The translations under genes and the position numbers were made by a program. Under the pieces are notes generated by a model. It saw only the letters and a program-made list of their open reading frames with translations. It did not search any database and was not told the origin of the DNA. From an uncultured Bacteroidales bacterium (GTDB lineage: Bacteria; Bacteroidota; Bacteroidia; Bacteroidales; Bacteroidaceae), in assembly GCA_902798705.1 (NCBI GenBank), contig CADBXS010000026.1:6120-40906 (forward strand): DNA of 34,787 nucleotides, given 5' to 3'. Positions within the stretch are counted from its first letter, which is position 1. The number at the start of each line of letters is the position of its first letter. Below, piece after piece: positions 1 to 7,486 of this stretch.

Positions 1-34
1 ACAAAACAAATCGCACTGATTAGGAAAAAAGCAG

Positions 35-42
35 TAACTTTG
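35..42 (+). promoter_or_regulatory. Promoter -7 element of mtnN
   Basis: TAACTTTG fits the Bacteroidota -7 consensus TAnnTTTG. It ends 24 nt before the mtnN ATG. No clear TTTG -33 box is seen in the few upstream bases available. Its position argues that the in-frame TTG at 40, which lies inside the element, is not the translation start. Confidence 0.65.
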
Positions 43-66
43 CATCAAGACATAAGAAATAATAAC

Positions 67-747
67 ATGAAAATAGGAATCCTGACAGCTATGGAGTCGG
101 AGCACAAACAGATTGCCTCGCTCCTCACAGATAAGAAAAGCGTAAAAGACCAGTTCAACTATATCGCTGGAAAGTTGGAAGACAAAGACGTTGTGCTTTG
201 TCAGTGCGGCATTGGAAAAGTGAATGCTGCCGTAGGCACCAGCGAACTGATTCGTTCGTTTCATCCCGATTGCGTTATCTCCACTGGCGTGGCAGGAGGC
301 ATAGACACTTGTCTCAACGTGATGGATGTGGTTGTCAGCACCAAGACCGTCCATCACGATTTCTACATCGGAATGGGTTGCGAACTGGGACAAGTGCAAG
401 GAATGCCAACCTATTTCGAGGCGGACCGCAAACTCGTAGATGCAGCCTTAGCACTCAATAATCCCAGCATCCATGCAGGACTCATCTGCACGGGCGACCA
501 GTTCATCAGTTCGCAGGAAGAACTCAGCAAAATCAAAGGCAATTTTCCTGAAGGATTAGCTGTGGATATGGAATCCGTGGCTATTGCACAAACCTGTTAC
601 ATCTACCATGTTCCATTCGTCAGTTTCCGCATCATCAGTGATACACCTGGCGCCGACCATCACCAACAGCAATACGAGAACTTCTGGACTGACATGGCAG
701 ACAAATCCTTCCACATCACTCATCAATTTCTGACACAAATCAAGTGA
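67..747 (+). CDS. mtnN: 5'-methylthioadenosine/S-adenosylhomocysteine nucleosidase
   Basis: A 226-residue cytoplasmic nucleosidase (MTAN/Pfs) that hydrolyses methylthioadenosine and S-adenosylhomocysteine to adenine plus the thioribose; S-ribosylhomocysteine is then the LuxS substrate. The start MKIGILTAMESE aligns with the E. coli start and keeps Glu12 (acid/base site). VDMES (about 167-171) is the nucleoside-binding loop with Met168 and Glu169, and SDTPGAD gives Asp192, equivalent to the catalytic Asp197. GVAGG at 74-78 is the glycine-rich loop. ATG 67 was chosen over the in-frame TTG at 40 because homologues start there and the -7 element covers the TTG. No Shine-Dalgarno is present. The gene converges on luxS with a 22-nt gap. 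Confidence 0.95.
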   Translation: MKIGILTAMESEHKQIASLLTDKKSVKDQFNYIAGKLEDKDVVLCQCGIGKVNAAVGTSELIRSFHPDCVISTGVAGGIDTCLNVMDVVVSTKTVHHDFYIGMGCELGQVQGMPTYFEADRKLVDAALALNNPSIHAGLICTGDQFISSQEELSKIKGNFPEGLAVDMESVAIAQTCYIYHVPFVSFRIISDTPGADHHQQQYENFWTDMADKSFHITHQFLTQIK

Positions 748-769
748 TTATGCAGAAATTTTGAACAGC

Positions 770-1264
770 CTATGCGTCAGCAAAGACACGTCCGTCGTCG
801 AGAGTTACTTGCAGCTGCGTGTATTCGCTGTGGAAATCGTGCTGCAAGCGATCGAGATAGCGGGCACTCTCCCACTTACACATGGGCAGGTCGTGAAGCA
901 AGTAATTGCCACAGGTCTGTGGCTCTGTAGCAGGCACTTTGTCCTGTGTAAGTATCCACTGAAGGCACTCAATGGTAAGACGGCGCATGTCATCGACGGT
1001 GTATTCTCCTGTCATGATGATATACATACCTGTGAGACAACCCATAGGACCTACATAAACTACATCCTCCTTCACCTCGCTGTTGCGGAACCACGTAGCC
1101 ATGAGGTGCTCCAGACTGTGCATGGCAGCTGGTGCAAGGGCTGGTTCTTGATTGGGTTCAGTGATACGCAGGTCGAAAGTAGTGAAACCCTTATCTACGC
1201 GTGAAACATAGATGCCTGGTTTCAGACGTGTGTGGTCGATAGTGAAACTTTGTATGACTTCCAT
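770..1264 (-). CDS. luxS: S-ribosylhomocysteine lyase LuxS
   Basis: A 164-residue metalloenzyme that cleaves S-ribosylhomocysteine to homocysteine and DPD, the precursor of autoinducer-2. The metal site is complete: HSLEH supplies His49 and His53 with the catalytic Glu52, and QTCGNY supplies the third ligand Cys118. GPMGC carries the catalytic Cys76, and Arg33 lies in the conserved TFDLR. Length is normal for the family. Transcribed toward mtnN, so the two successive enzymes of the activated methyl cycle are convergent rather than in one operon. Whether AI-2 is used as a signal or is only a by-product of recycling cannot be told from the sequence. Confidence 0.97.
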   Translation of the reverse strand: MEVIQSFTIDHTRLKPGIYVSRVDKGFTTFDLRITEPNQEPALAPAAMHSLEHLMATWFRNSEVKEDVVYVGPMGCLTGMYIIMTGEYTVDDMRRLTIECLQWILTQDKVPATEPQTCGNYLLHDLPMCKWESARYLDRLQHDFHSEYTQLQVTLDDGRVFADA

Positions 1265-1283
1265 ATTTATTTTGTATTTGTTT

Positions 1284-1314
1284 CAAAATTACGCATTTTC
1301 ATTGGATTGACAAA
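1284..1314 (-). promoter_or_regulatory. Promoter of luxS
   Basis: On the minus strand TAATTTTG (1291-1284) fits TAnnTTTG and is preceded by TTTG (1314-1311) with a 19-bp spacer, both as expected for a Bacteroidota housekeeping promoter. The -7 box ends about 20 nt before the luxS ATG, so the leader is very short. Confidence 0.7.
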
Positions 1315-1386
1315 ACAATCACCTGACAAATTGCTGAGCAAAGGCAAAAACAAGTTTTCGTGTTGCATTTACATCCCAGCAATAGA

Positions 1387-1418
1387 AAGCGGGTTGGCTC
1401 ATTCGAACCAACCCGCTT
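1387..1418 (-). terminator. Hairpin terminator of the 1114-residue secreted protein gene
   Basis: AAGCGGGTTGG (1387-1397) pairs perfectly with CCAACCCGCTT (1408-1418), starting 34 nt after the stop of the minus-strand gene. The run after the stem on that strand is only moderately T-rich (TCTATT), so termination may be partial. It also insulates the luxS promoter downstream. Confidence 0.65.
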
Positions 1419-1452
1419 CCTATTTTAGAGGTTTTAGTTTTTTGCTTGAAGC

Positions 1453-4400
1453 TTACTTCACGAGTACCTTCTTACCGTTAACGATGTTGATACCCTTCTG
1501 GAGCTTGCTCAGACGCTGACCAGCAATGTTGTAGATGCCCTGAGGCTTGAGAGCAACATTCTTTTCTTCAATCAAAGCTATACCTGTAGCAGGGTTGAAG
1601 CTTGGGTCATTGTTCTGAATGAGTTCGAGAGTGAAGTTGTCAGCAGAGAACCAGTTACCAGAGAATGGAACACATGGCTTGCCATCAGTATCAGTGCAGC
1701 CAGCTGTGAGGATAGAGTCGTTAGTTACACCGAATGTGAGAGTGTTCTGGGTAACAGTTACAGTAGCGTCAACGTAGAACCAACCACGTCCCTTCTGACC
1801 ATTTGCATTGTAGATAGCCTCTTCTTCATCAGTACCACTACCTGTTTCAGAAGTCAGACAAGCAACAGCTGCTTCGTACCAGATTGGACCATAAGAATCG
1901 GTATTGTATGCGATAGAGTCGGTACCGTCTCCTGCATATTCAGCGCCGCCTTCACCATTGAGCAACTTAGTTACTTCAGTCCAGTTGGTTGGCTGGATGT
2001 GAGCTGGAGCATAGACTGCGCCTGGGAGAGTGATGTAATCAACAGTTTCCTCTTCAACAACAATCTGCTGAGTACCTACATTTCCGTCGAGACCGAAGAG
2101 GTAAACACCTTCAGCACCTACAGTACCAGAAGCACGCATCATAGCACCTACCTTGTAAACACCGTTAGGGATGTTGCTGATAGTCTGATAACCTACGTAG
2201 CGAACATTACCTGCATTAGGGTTCCAAGAGTCGAGGTAACGGTCTGAGTTATTGCCGTTGTAAGCCTGAGAAGTGGTAGAAACCTTGTCACCATTAGTGT
2301 ATTCAACAGTCCAACCATTAGGCTGTGCAGAGTTGCTTGATGCATCAACACCTGGGTTCACGATGAACGAAGTGATGTCAGAACCTCCGCTCATGATGAT
2401 TTCAGCGCCACTGCAAACAGAGATTGCGTTGTTGAGTTCAGCGATGTACTCATCGAGCTTTTCAGTAGAAGGGAATGTTGTGATAGCACCCAACTTAGCT
2501 AACTGACCGTTAATCGTTGCATCCATAGCAGCATTTGCGATAGGGTCAGTGAGAGTGAGAGATTCAGCATTGCCGAGAACAGGGAGATAGTTGTCGCGAT
2601 AGTAGCGGAGGAATACAGTGAGAGAATCCATCTCAGTGTAAGTAGCATCAGGAGCAGCCATCAAGCTTTCCATCACCTTGATTGCAGCGTCAGCCACAGT
2701 TCTCTGGTTAGCGGAATAGTCGTTGGTCTTGAGGTCGTTGAGCGAGCCTGCCATCACAGCATTGTACTTGTCAATTGACTTCTGAGCCTCAGCCATAGCA
2801 TTGTTGAGAGTGTCGAGAGCAATATTGATTGCACTTTCGTCAGCTGCACTGCTATAATCCTTAATAATAGAATCGAACTTAGCCTTATCAGCAGCATAGT
2901 AAACACCATTGTTCAGCTCGTTAGCCTCAGCTATAGTGTTCTGATAGAGGTTCTGAAGGTCTTCGAGAGTTGCAGGACCGTAGTACATGAGGCGGAAGTT
3001 AGTTACGCAGAACCAACCAGTCTGGTTTGTACTACCATCAAGAGCGGAACCGATTGCACCGATTGTGAGCTTACCGTCGTTGACGAGTACCTTCTCAGTT
3101 GTGAGGTAAGTCCATTCGCCATCGTTGGTGTCGTTCCAGTTACCAACTGTAAGAACAGGAGACTCTGCCTTCTGAATCTTAGAGTTAGCAAATACGTGCT
3201 GGTTGCTTACATAATCAGGCTGAGTAATCATTTCAGCGCTGACTGTGTAGAAACCGTTAGGAATATCGGTCAAGTCTTGGTTGATGGAAACATCTGTTGC
3301 TGCCGTACGCCAAGCATTCCAGCAAACACGACCCTGAACATAGTTCAAGCGCTGGTCGCCACCACTTACACCAATGTACCAGCCTTCGTTGCTACCATCA
3401 GCTGGAGCAGAACCTGCTGTGTAGCTGTCAACATTTGGATATTCAACAAAGTTGATGGCTGAGTTGTCCTCTGCAATAGAGAGAGTTGGGTCAGCAACTG
3501 GCTTGGTGAAATAAGGAGAAGAGATGAGGAATGTGTAGTCACCAGGATTTTCAGGTGATACTTCCTGAGAGAAGTAGTACTGCCTGAGAGCTTCCTTCAG
3601 TTCTTCAACCTTTGCAGTGAAGTCCTCGATGCCGTCAGTTTCTGTAGCCTCGCTTACCTCTTCATACTTAGCATTGAGAGCATCGTAACCAGGATACAGG
3701 TTGCCAGATTCTGCTATAGCCAAAATCTTAGATTCCAATGCCTGATACTCATCAATCACATCCAAGAAGCCCACGAGAAGGTCTCTCTTGTTCTTCAAGT
3801 CCTGAATTGCAGCCAAGATGGCATCCTTACCGTCAGCATCTTCTGCCTCTTCGCACCAACCGAACACTTGGTCGATAACACCAGCAAATGGTTCGAGTGC
3901 AGGAATTGTGTCAACGATGTCGGTGATGGCCTTCTCTGCATCAGTCAAGTCAGCCGTGAGCAACTGTTCTTCGTTAGCTTCACCAATTCTGTAGAGCTTG
4001 ATACCGTCAATGCAGAGGAATGGGTTGTTACCTGAACCACCTTCAGACTTGAAACCGAACTCGATAGTGAATTCTGCAGTTGGAGTAAATTCAATTTCGT
4101 GCTTGGTCCATTCTTGGTCGTTGAATCCTGTTTCATCCTTGAATTCGTCCTTGCGGCAAACAACGCGAGAGAGGTTTGCACCATTTGTAGCTTTTGGGTT
4201 GATGTTGATTGCCCAATATTCAAGTCGATAAACAGCGCAAGGGAGCTTTACCACCTGCTTGTAGGTTGCGGTACCACCCCAACCAGCACGCAGATAAATG
4301 AATGCCTTGTTGTCCTCGCCATTGTCAGCTGCAGGCTTTTCAGGCACTGTCAAATAAGTAGTACCATCGTCAGCGATTGGAATAGCTTGTTCCTTCAAGT

Positions 4401-4797
4401 CGTAAGGAATAGAACCGAAGTAAACCCATTCTGCAGCATCTGTGCCATAAGGATAATACAGCTTACCTGTGTAAGACTTGTCACCCATGGTCCATCCCTG
4501 AATTTGGCCAAAGAAACCATTGACAGCTTCCATTTTTCTACCATCAGGACGGTTTTGACTACTAGTTGACTTTGGACGAGCATACACGGTGCTGTCCGCA
4601 GCTACGTAAGCCCAACTACGATCACTGAAGGTATAATCTGTTGAAATAGCCTCCTTCATTGTACCGTCAGATTGGAATGTGAGGTCCTCATCAAAGCCAG
4701 CATTGGCGATGTAGCTCGTCACATCCTCTTCCTGAGCAAAAGTGCTCAAACCAAATGCGAAAAACGCAGTTAGTGCAAGAGTAAAAATCTTTTTCAT
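1453..4797 (-). CDS. Large secreted mosaic protein with Bacteroidales NGKK C-terminal tail
   Basis: 1114 residues with a clear signal peptide (KKIFTLALTAFFAFG, cleavage near FAQ-E). I recognise no enzymatic domain. Three beta-rich segments open with a similar phrase: DVTSYIANAGFD (about 26), DYTFLISSPYF (about 420) and DITSFIVNPGVD (about 805); these resemble carbohydrate-binding-like sandwiches. They alternate with helical, acidic segments (about 280-415 and 600-800) that look like FIVAR or coiled-coil spacers. The protein ends in YNIAGQRL and then GINIVNGKKVLVK, a tail shared with two other proteins here and reminiscent of a short type IX secretion C-terminal domain. Likely exported and surface-located; adhesion or glycan binding is a guess. 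Single gene with its own promoter and terminator. Confidence 0.8.
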   Translation of the reverse strand: MKKIFTLALTAFFAFGLSTFAQEEDVTSYIANAGFDEDLTFQSDGTMKEAISTDYTFSDRSWAYVAADSTVYARPKSTSSQNRPDGRKMEAVNGFFGQIQGWTMGDKSYTGKLYYPYGTDAAEWVYFGSIPYDLKEQAIPIADDGTTYLTVPEKPAADNGEDNKAFIYLRAGWGGTATYKQVVKLPCAVYRLEYWAININPKATNGANLSRVVCRKDEFKDETGFNDQEWTKHEIEFTPTAEFTIEFGFKSEGGSGNNPFLCIDGIKLYRIGEANEEQLLTADLTDAEKAITDIVDTIPALEPFAGVIDQVFGWCEEAEDADGKDAILAAIQDLKNKRDLLVGFLDVIDEYQALESKILAIAESGNLYPGYDALNAKYEEVSEATETDGIEDFTAKVEELKEALRQYYFSQEVSPENPGDYTFLISSPYFTKPVADPTLSIAEDNSAINFVEYPNVDSYTAGSAPADGSNEGWYIGVSGGDQRLNYVQGRVCWNAWRTAATDVSINQDLTDIPNGFYTVSAEMITQPDYVSNQHVFANSKIQKAESPVLTVGNWNDTNDGEWTYLTTEKVLVNDGKLTIGAIGSALDGSTNQTGWFCVTNFRLMYYGPATLEDLQNLYQNTIAEANELNNGVYYAADKAKFDSIIKDYSSAADESAINIALDTLNNAMAEAQKSIDKYNAVMAGSLNDLKTNDYSANQRTVADAAIKVMESLMAAPDATYTEMDSLTVFLRYYRDNYLPVLGNAESLTLTDPIANAAMDATINGQLAKLGAITTFPSTEKLDEYIAELNNAISVCSGAEIIMSGGSDITSFIVNPGVDASSNSAQPNGWTVEYTNGDKVSTTSQAYNGNNSDRYLDSWNPNAGNVRYVGYQTISNIPNGVYKVGAMMRASGTVGAEGVYLFGLDGNVGTQQIVVEEETVDYITLPGAVYAPAHIQPTNWTEVTKLLNGEGGAEYAGDGTDSIAYNTDSYGPIWYEAAVACLTSETGSGTDEEEAIYNANGQKGRGWFYVDATVTVTQNTLTFGVTNDSILTAGCTDTDGKPCVPFSGNWFSADNFTLELIQNNDPSFNPATGIALIEEKNVALKPQGIYNIAGQRLSKLQKGINIVNGKKVLVK

Positions 4798-4909
4798 GCG
4801 GAAAAAAAATTAAGTTAGTAATATAAATGATTAATATTTTTTTCTTGTCTTTCCCGATGGATGAATGACAAAAGGATTGTTAGGCAATACTCCATCAAGT
4901 TAAACGACG

Positions 4910-4940
4910 CAAATTTAAGGAAAAATATGTGTTTCTGAAA
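4910..4940 (-). promoter_or_regulatory. Promoter of the 1114-residue secreted protein gene
   Basis: TAAATTTG on the minus strand (4917-4910) is a perfect TAnnTTTG -7 box. TTTC (4940-4937) lies 19 bp upstream as a weak -33 box. The start codon is 112 nt downstream, leaving an AT-rich leader of about 105 nt with no obvious hairpin. Confidence 0.6.
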
Positions 4941-5119
4941 ATCTTATTATATTTTTTTTGTTAAAAATAGGAATTTTCCATCTTTTTACATCTTGATACG
5001 ACTGATTGAAAGCATTATGAAAAATTCAAGCATTCAAAGACGAGCTTCAAATCCTTGAAAATACACATTAATATATTAGCGAGTTAGGGCTCAATTCATA
5101 TCTTAACTTCGAATGTTCT

Positions 5120-5163
5120 GGCACTCTTCTTTGATTGTACTAAATCATTTCTTTGATTGTACT
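5120..5163. repeat. Two copies of a 22-bp direct repeat
   Basis: TTCTTTGATTGTACT occurs at 5127-5141 and again at 5149-5163, exactly 22 bp apart. It lies in the 490-bp gap (4798-5287) between the upstream ends of the 1114-residue protein gene and the 3' end of the GH97 gene. Apart from the promoter at 4910-4940, this repeat and the hairpin cluster at 5171-5246, I see nothing in that gap. Confidence 0.6.
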
Positions 5164-5170
5164 GAAATGC

Positions 5171-5246
5171 CGAACCTTCGGCGTTGTTCCTGCGAACCTT
5201 CGACGAAGAAACGCCGAAGGCTCGCCATCGAAACAGCGAGCCTTCG
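5171..5246. repeat. REP-like palindromic element with alternative hairpins
   Basis: A cluster of GAACCTTCG/CGAAGG motifs just past the 3' end of the GH97 gene. CGAAGGCTCGC (5215-5225) pairs with GCGAGCCTTCG (5236-5246). An overlapping alternative pairs CCTTCGGCGTT (5175-5185) with AACGCCGAAGG (5210-5220), so the two stems exclude each other. The 32-nt core recurs at 19750-19781 with 28 matches. Followed on the plus side by the palindrome GCAACTAGTTGC. It may act as a GH97 3'-end hairpin or be a dispersed element. Confidence 0.6.
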
Positions 5247-5287
5247 CGCAACTAGTTGCATCAAAAAAAAGATTCAGAAAGATACAA

Positions 5288-7258
5288 TTACCCTTTCACC
5301 ATAACAAAACCACCATTCTTGTCCATTGTCACTGTGAACGACTTAGGGTCACTGATGGTGCGCTTCTTGTCGTAACGTGGGTCTTGGTTCTTGAGGTTGT
5401 CCGTGTAGAGTTGAACCGCATCGCCACTCTTCAGGATGGAAGAGAGATCGATGGTGAACTTTTTCTTTGCTCCCGTGGCATTCACACCGACGATGTACCA
5501 AACGGCATGATGACGACGAGCCATGATGACATACTTGCCAGGATAGCCGTCAATGAATCGGGTTTCATCCCAAGTGGTTGGCACCGACTTCAGGAAATTC
5601 ATCGACACTTCAGGAGCACCGCCCTCCTCAACAGGGAGCAGATTCTCTGGAGTCAAGGCAAAGTTCTGGATAGGATTCTGATAGAGAATCGTGGTGGCAA
5701 GTTCGAGACAGTCGGTAGAACGGCGCGTGTTGCCACTCTTATTGCCCTTTGCCAAACGACGGTTCATGAAGCATCCTCCCCACTCCATGCAACCCACTGC
5801 ATTACGGATGAACGGATGCAGACAGGCATTGAACGCCTCGTTGTCGCAGAAATCCTGTCCAAACACCATGTTCTCAGAAGCCAGCACTGCCTCACTGCCC
5901 ACATAGTTAGGATACATGCGCTCCCAGCCGCGTGGCAAGGTGCAACCATGGAAAATGACCATCAGTCCGTTGTCGTCAGCATCGCTGAGGATGGCTTCGT
6001 AAAGGCGCATGGTTTCCTGTTTGTCGCCACCGAAGAAATCGACCTTGATGCCCTTCACACCCAATTTCTTCATCCAGCGCATCCACTGCTTACGAACGAT
6101 AGGGTCGTCCATGCGATTGATAGGACCCTGCACAATGTCATTCCAATAGCCACTGGAACTATACCACAAGAAAACATCAACACCCTGACTTTGAGCGTAT
6201 TCCACAAGGCGTTCTATCTTTTCCGTTCCGATGTTCGTGTCCCACCAATTGTCAATCAACACGTATTCGTAGCCCATTTCCTTGGCCAGATTGATATAGC
6301 GCACTTGGTCGTCGTAATTGATGGAAGCGTCCTGCCAAACAATCCAGCTCCATGTGCCACGTCCAAAGTGATATTCATTGGTGGTTTCATAGCGAGGACG
6401 AACCACATCGAAAGGCACAGTTGTTTCCACGATAGGCTTGAGCGTGGTTCCTACAGTGAGTGTGCGCCATGGCGTTGCACCTGGGAGTGCAAAGGCTGGT
6501 TCCACACTGCCGTTGCCATTGTTCTCCTCCGCCATAGGGAAAGCGATGGTGTAGAGTCCATCACCCTTCATGTCACTGAGATGCGACGCGCAATACTTGG
6601 AATCGACACCCGTCTCGCTCACCAGCACCCACGCATTGCCGTTCACCTTGAAAAGGCAAGGGAAGGTGAATCCATGCTTGAATTGAGATGGAGTTGTCAT
6701 AGGTTCGTCAGCTTTATACACCTCCTCATAGCTTGGTTTGGTACGTTTCCATCCAACCATGGCATCGCTCTGAGGAGTGAGGAACGTGGTGGTGCTTGTA
6801 GGGAAATCAAAACCCGTGCTCTCGCTGAGAATGCGGATTGAGCCTGTTTCGCCCGCACGATTCATTTCGTAACGGAAGGCGATGTCGTTGTTCGACACTT
6901 GGAAGGTGACACAGAAAGGCACGTTCTTGCCATTCTTCAAATTCACTTTCAGCACGTTGGCATCGTAAGTGATAAAGCTGAATTTCGAGCGGTTCATCTG
7001 ATACTGCTCATGCACTTTGCTTTCCTTTGCATCCACGAAACTCAAGCCACGGGTGAAATCGCCAATGTTGGCCTGAAAACCAAGTGGCGACGCATCCAGC
7101 ACCGTCTTGCCATCATAATTCACCGAATAAGTGGCTTTGCCACCATTCACGTCAACATTCACGACCAGTTTGCCATCGGGGCCACTCACCTTGGCAGTCT
7201 GAGCCAAGGAACAGAGGGAAAAAGCACATAGTGCCAAAAACAAGTTTATTTGCTTCAT
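5288..7258 (-). CDS. GH97 family glycoside hydrolase (alpha-galactosidase-like, retaining type)
   Basis: 656 residues with a signal peptide (KQINLFLALCAFSLCSLAQ), so periplasmic. N-terminal beta-sandwich (about 22-285), central TIM barrel (about 290-560, opening YHFGRGTWSWIVWQD) and a C-terminal beta domain, the GH97 layout. VKGIKVDFF puts an Asp (407) where retaining GH97 alpha-galactosidases have their nucleophile; inverting SusB-type alpha-glucosidases lack it. Glu456 or Glu462 in SEAVLASE is the likely acid/base; Glu462 has the same spacing from the nucleophile as I recall for the Bacteroides enzyme. Expected substrate: alpha-linked galactose or a similar axial sugar on plant glycans. Divergent from the HTCS gene, which probably controls it. 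Confidence 0.88.
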   Translation of the reverse strand: MKQINLFLALCAFSLCSLAQTAKVSGPDGKLVVNVDVNGGKATYSVNYDGKTVLDASPLGFQANIGDFTRGLSFVDAKESKVHEQYQMNRSKFSFITYDANVLKVNLKNGKNVPFCVTFQVSNNDIAFRYEMNRAGETGSIRILSESTGFDFPTSTTTFLTPQSDAMVGWKRTKPSYEEVYKADEPMTTPSQFKHGFTFPCLFKVNGNAWVLVSETGVDSKYCASHLSDMKGDGLYTIAFPMAEENNGNGSVEPAFALPGATPWRTLTVGTTLKPIVETTVPFDVVRPRYETTNEYHFGRGTWSWIVWQDASINYDDQVRYINLAKEMGYEYVLIDNWWDTNIGTEKIERLVEYAQSQGVDVFLWYSSSGYWNDIVQGPINRMDDPIVRKQWMRWMKKLGVKGIKVDFFGGDKQETMRLYEAILSDADDNGLMVIFHGCTLPRGWERMYPNYVGSEAVLASENMVFGQDFCDNEAFNACLHPFIRNAVGCMEWGGCFMNRRLAKGNKSGNTRRSTDCLELATTILYQNPIQNFALTPENLLPVEEGGAPEVSMNFLKSVPTTWDETRFIDGYPGKYVIMARRHHAVWYIVGVNATGAKKKFTIDLSSILKSGDAVQLYTDNLKNQDPRYDKKRTISDPKSFTVTMDKNGGFVMVKG

Positions 7259-7281
7259 TGCTATAGTGTTAGTTAGTTTTC

Positions 7282-7318
7282 GCCAACAAAGTTAATGAAA
7301 TTCACGTTGGCAAACAAA
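7282..7318 (-). promoter_or_regulatory. GH97 promoter with overlapping inverted repeat
   Basis: On the minus strand TTTG (7318-7315), a 20-bp spacer and TAACTTTG (7294-7287) form a good Bacteroidota promoter. GCCAAC (7282-7287) and GTTGGC (7306-7311) are perfect inverted arms that bracket the -7 box, a possible operator. The rest of the 7259-7486 gap holds only the HTCS promoter. Confidence 0.6.
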
Positions 7319-7444
7319 AAAAATGTCGTTTAGTTTTTCAATCATTTCATAAATCCCATTATTCTCAAAACTTCCATCATCCACAAACTCCCTCCATTCC
7401 ATAAAATATTCCATTTTTTCCTTTTTCATATCAAGCATTTTTCG

Positions 7445-7452
7445 TAACTTTG
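7445..7452 (+). promoter_or_regulatory. Promoter -7 element of the HTCS gene
   Basis: TAACTTTG fits TAnnTTTG and ends 34 nt before the HTCS ATG. A T-rich stretch at about 7422-7426 lies 19 bp upstream in place of a clean TTTG. Confidence 0.6.
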
Positions 7453-7486
7453 CCATATCAACCTTGTTACTTATTTATAAACACAA

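Noticed and set aside
761..1204. 147-residue plus-strand frame
   Set aside because: Antisense to luxS, which has a full metal site and a good promoter.
5153..6841. 562-residue open frame on the plus strand opposite the GH97 gene
   Set aside because: It runs antisense through a clear GH97 with all motifs, lacks any recognisable domain and is rich in His/Arg/Ile in the manner of antisense shadows.
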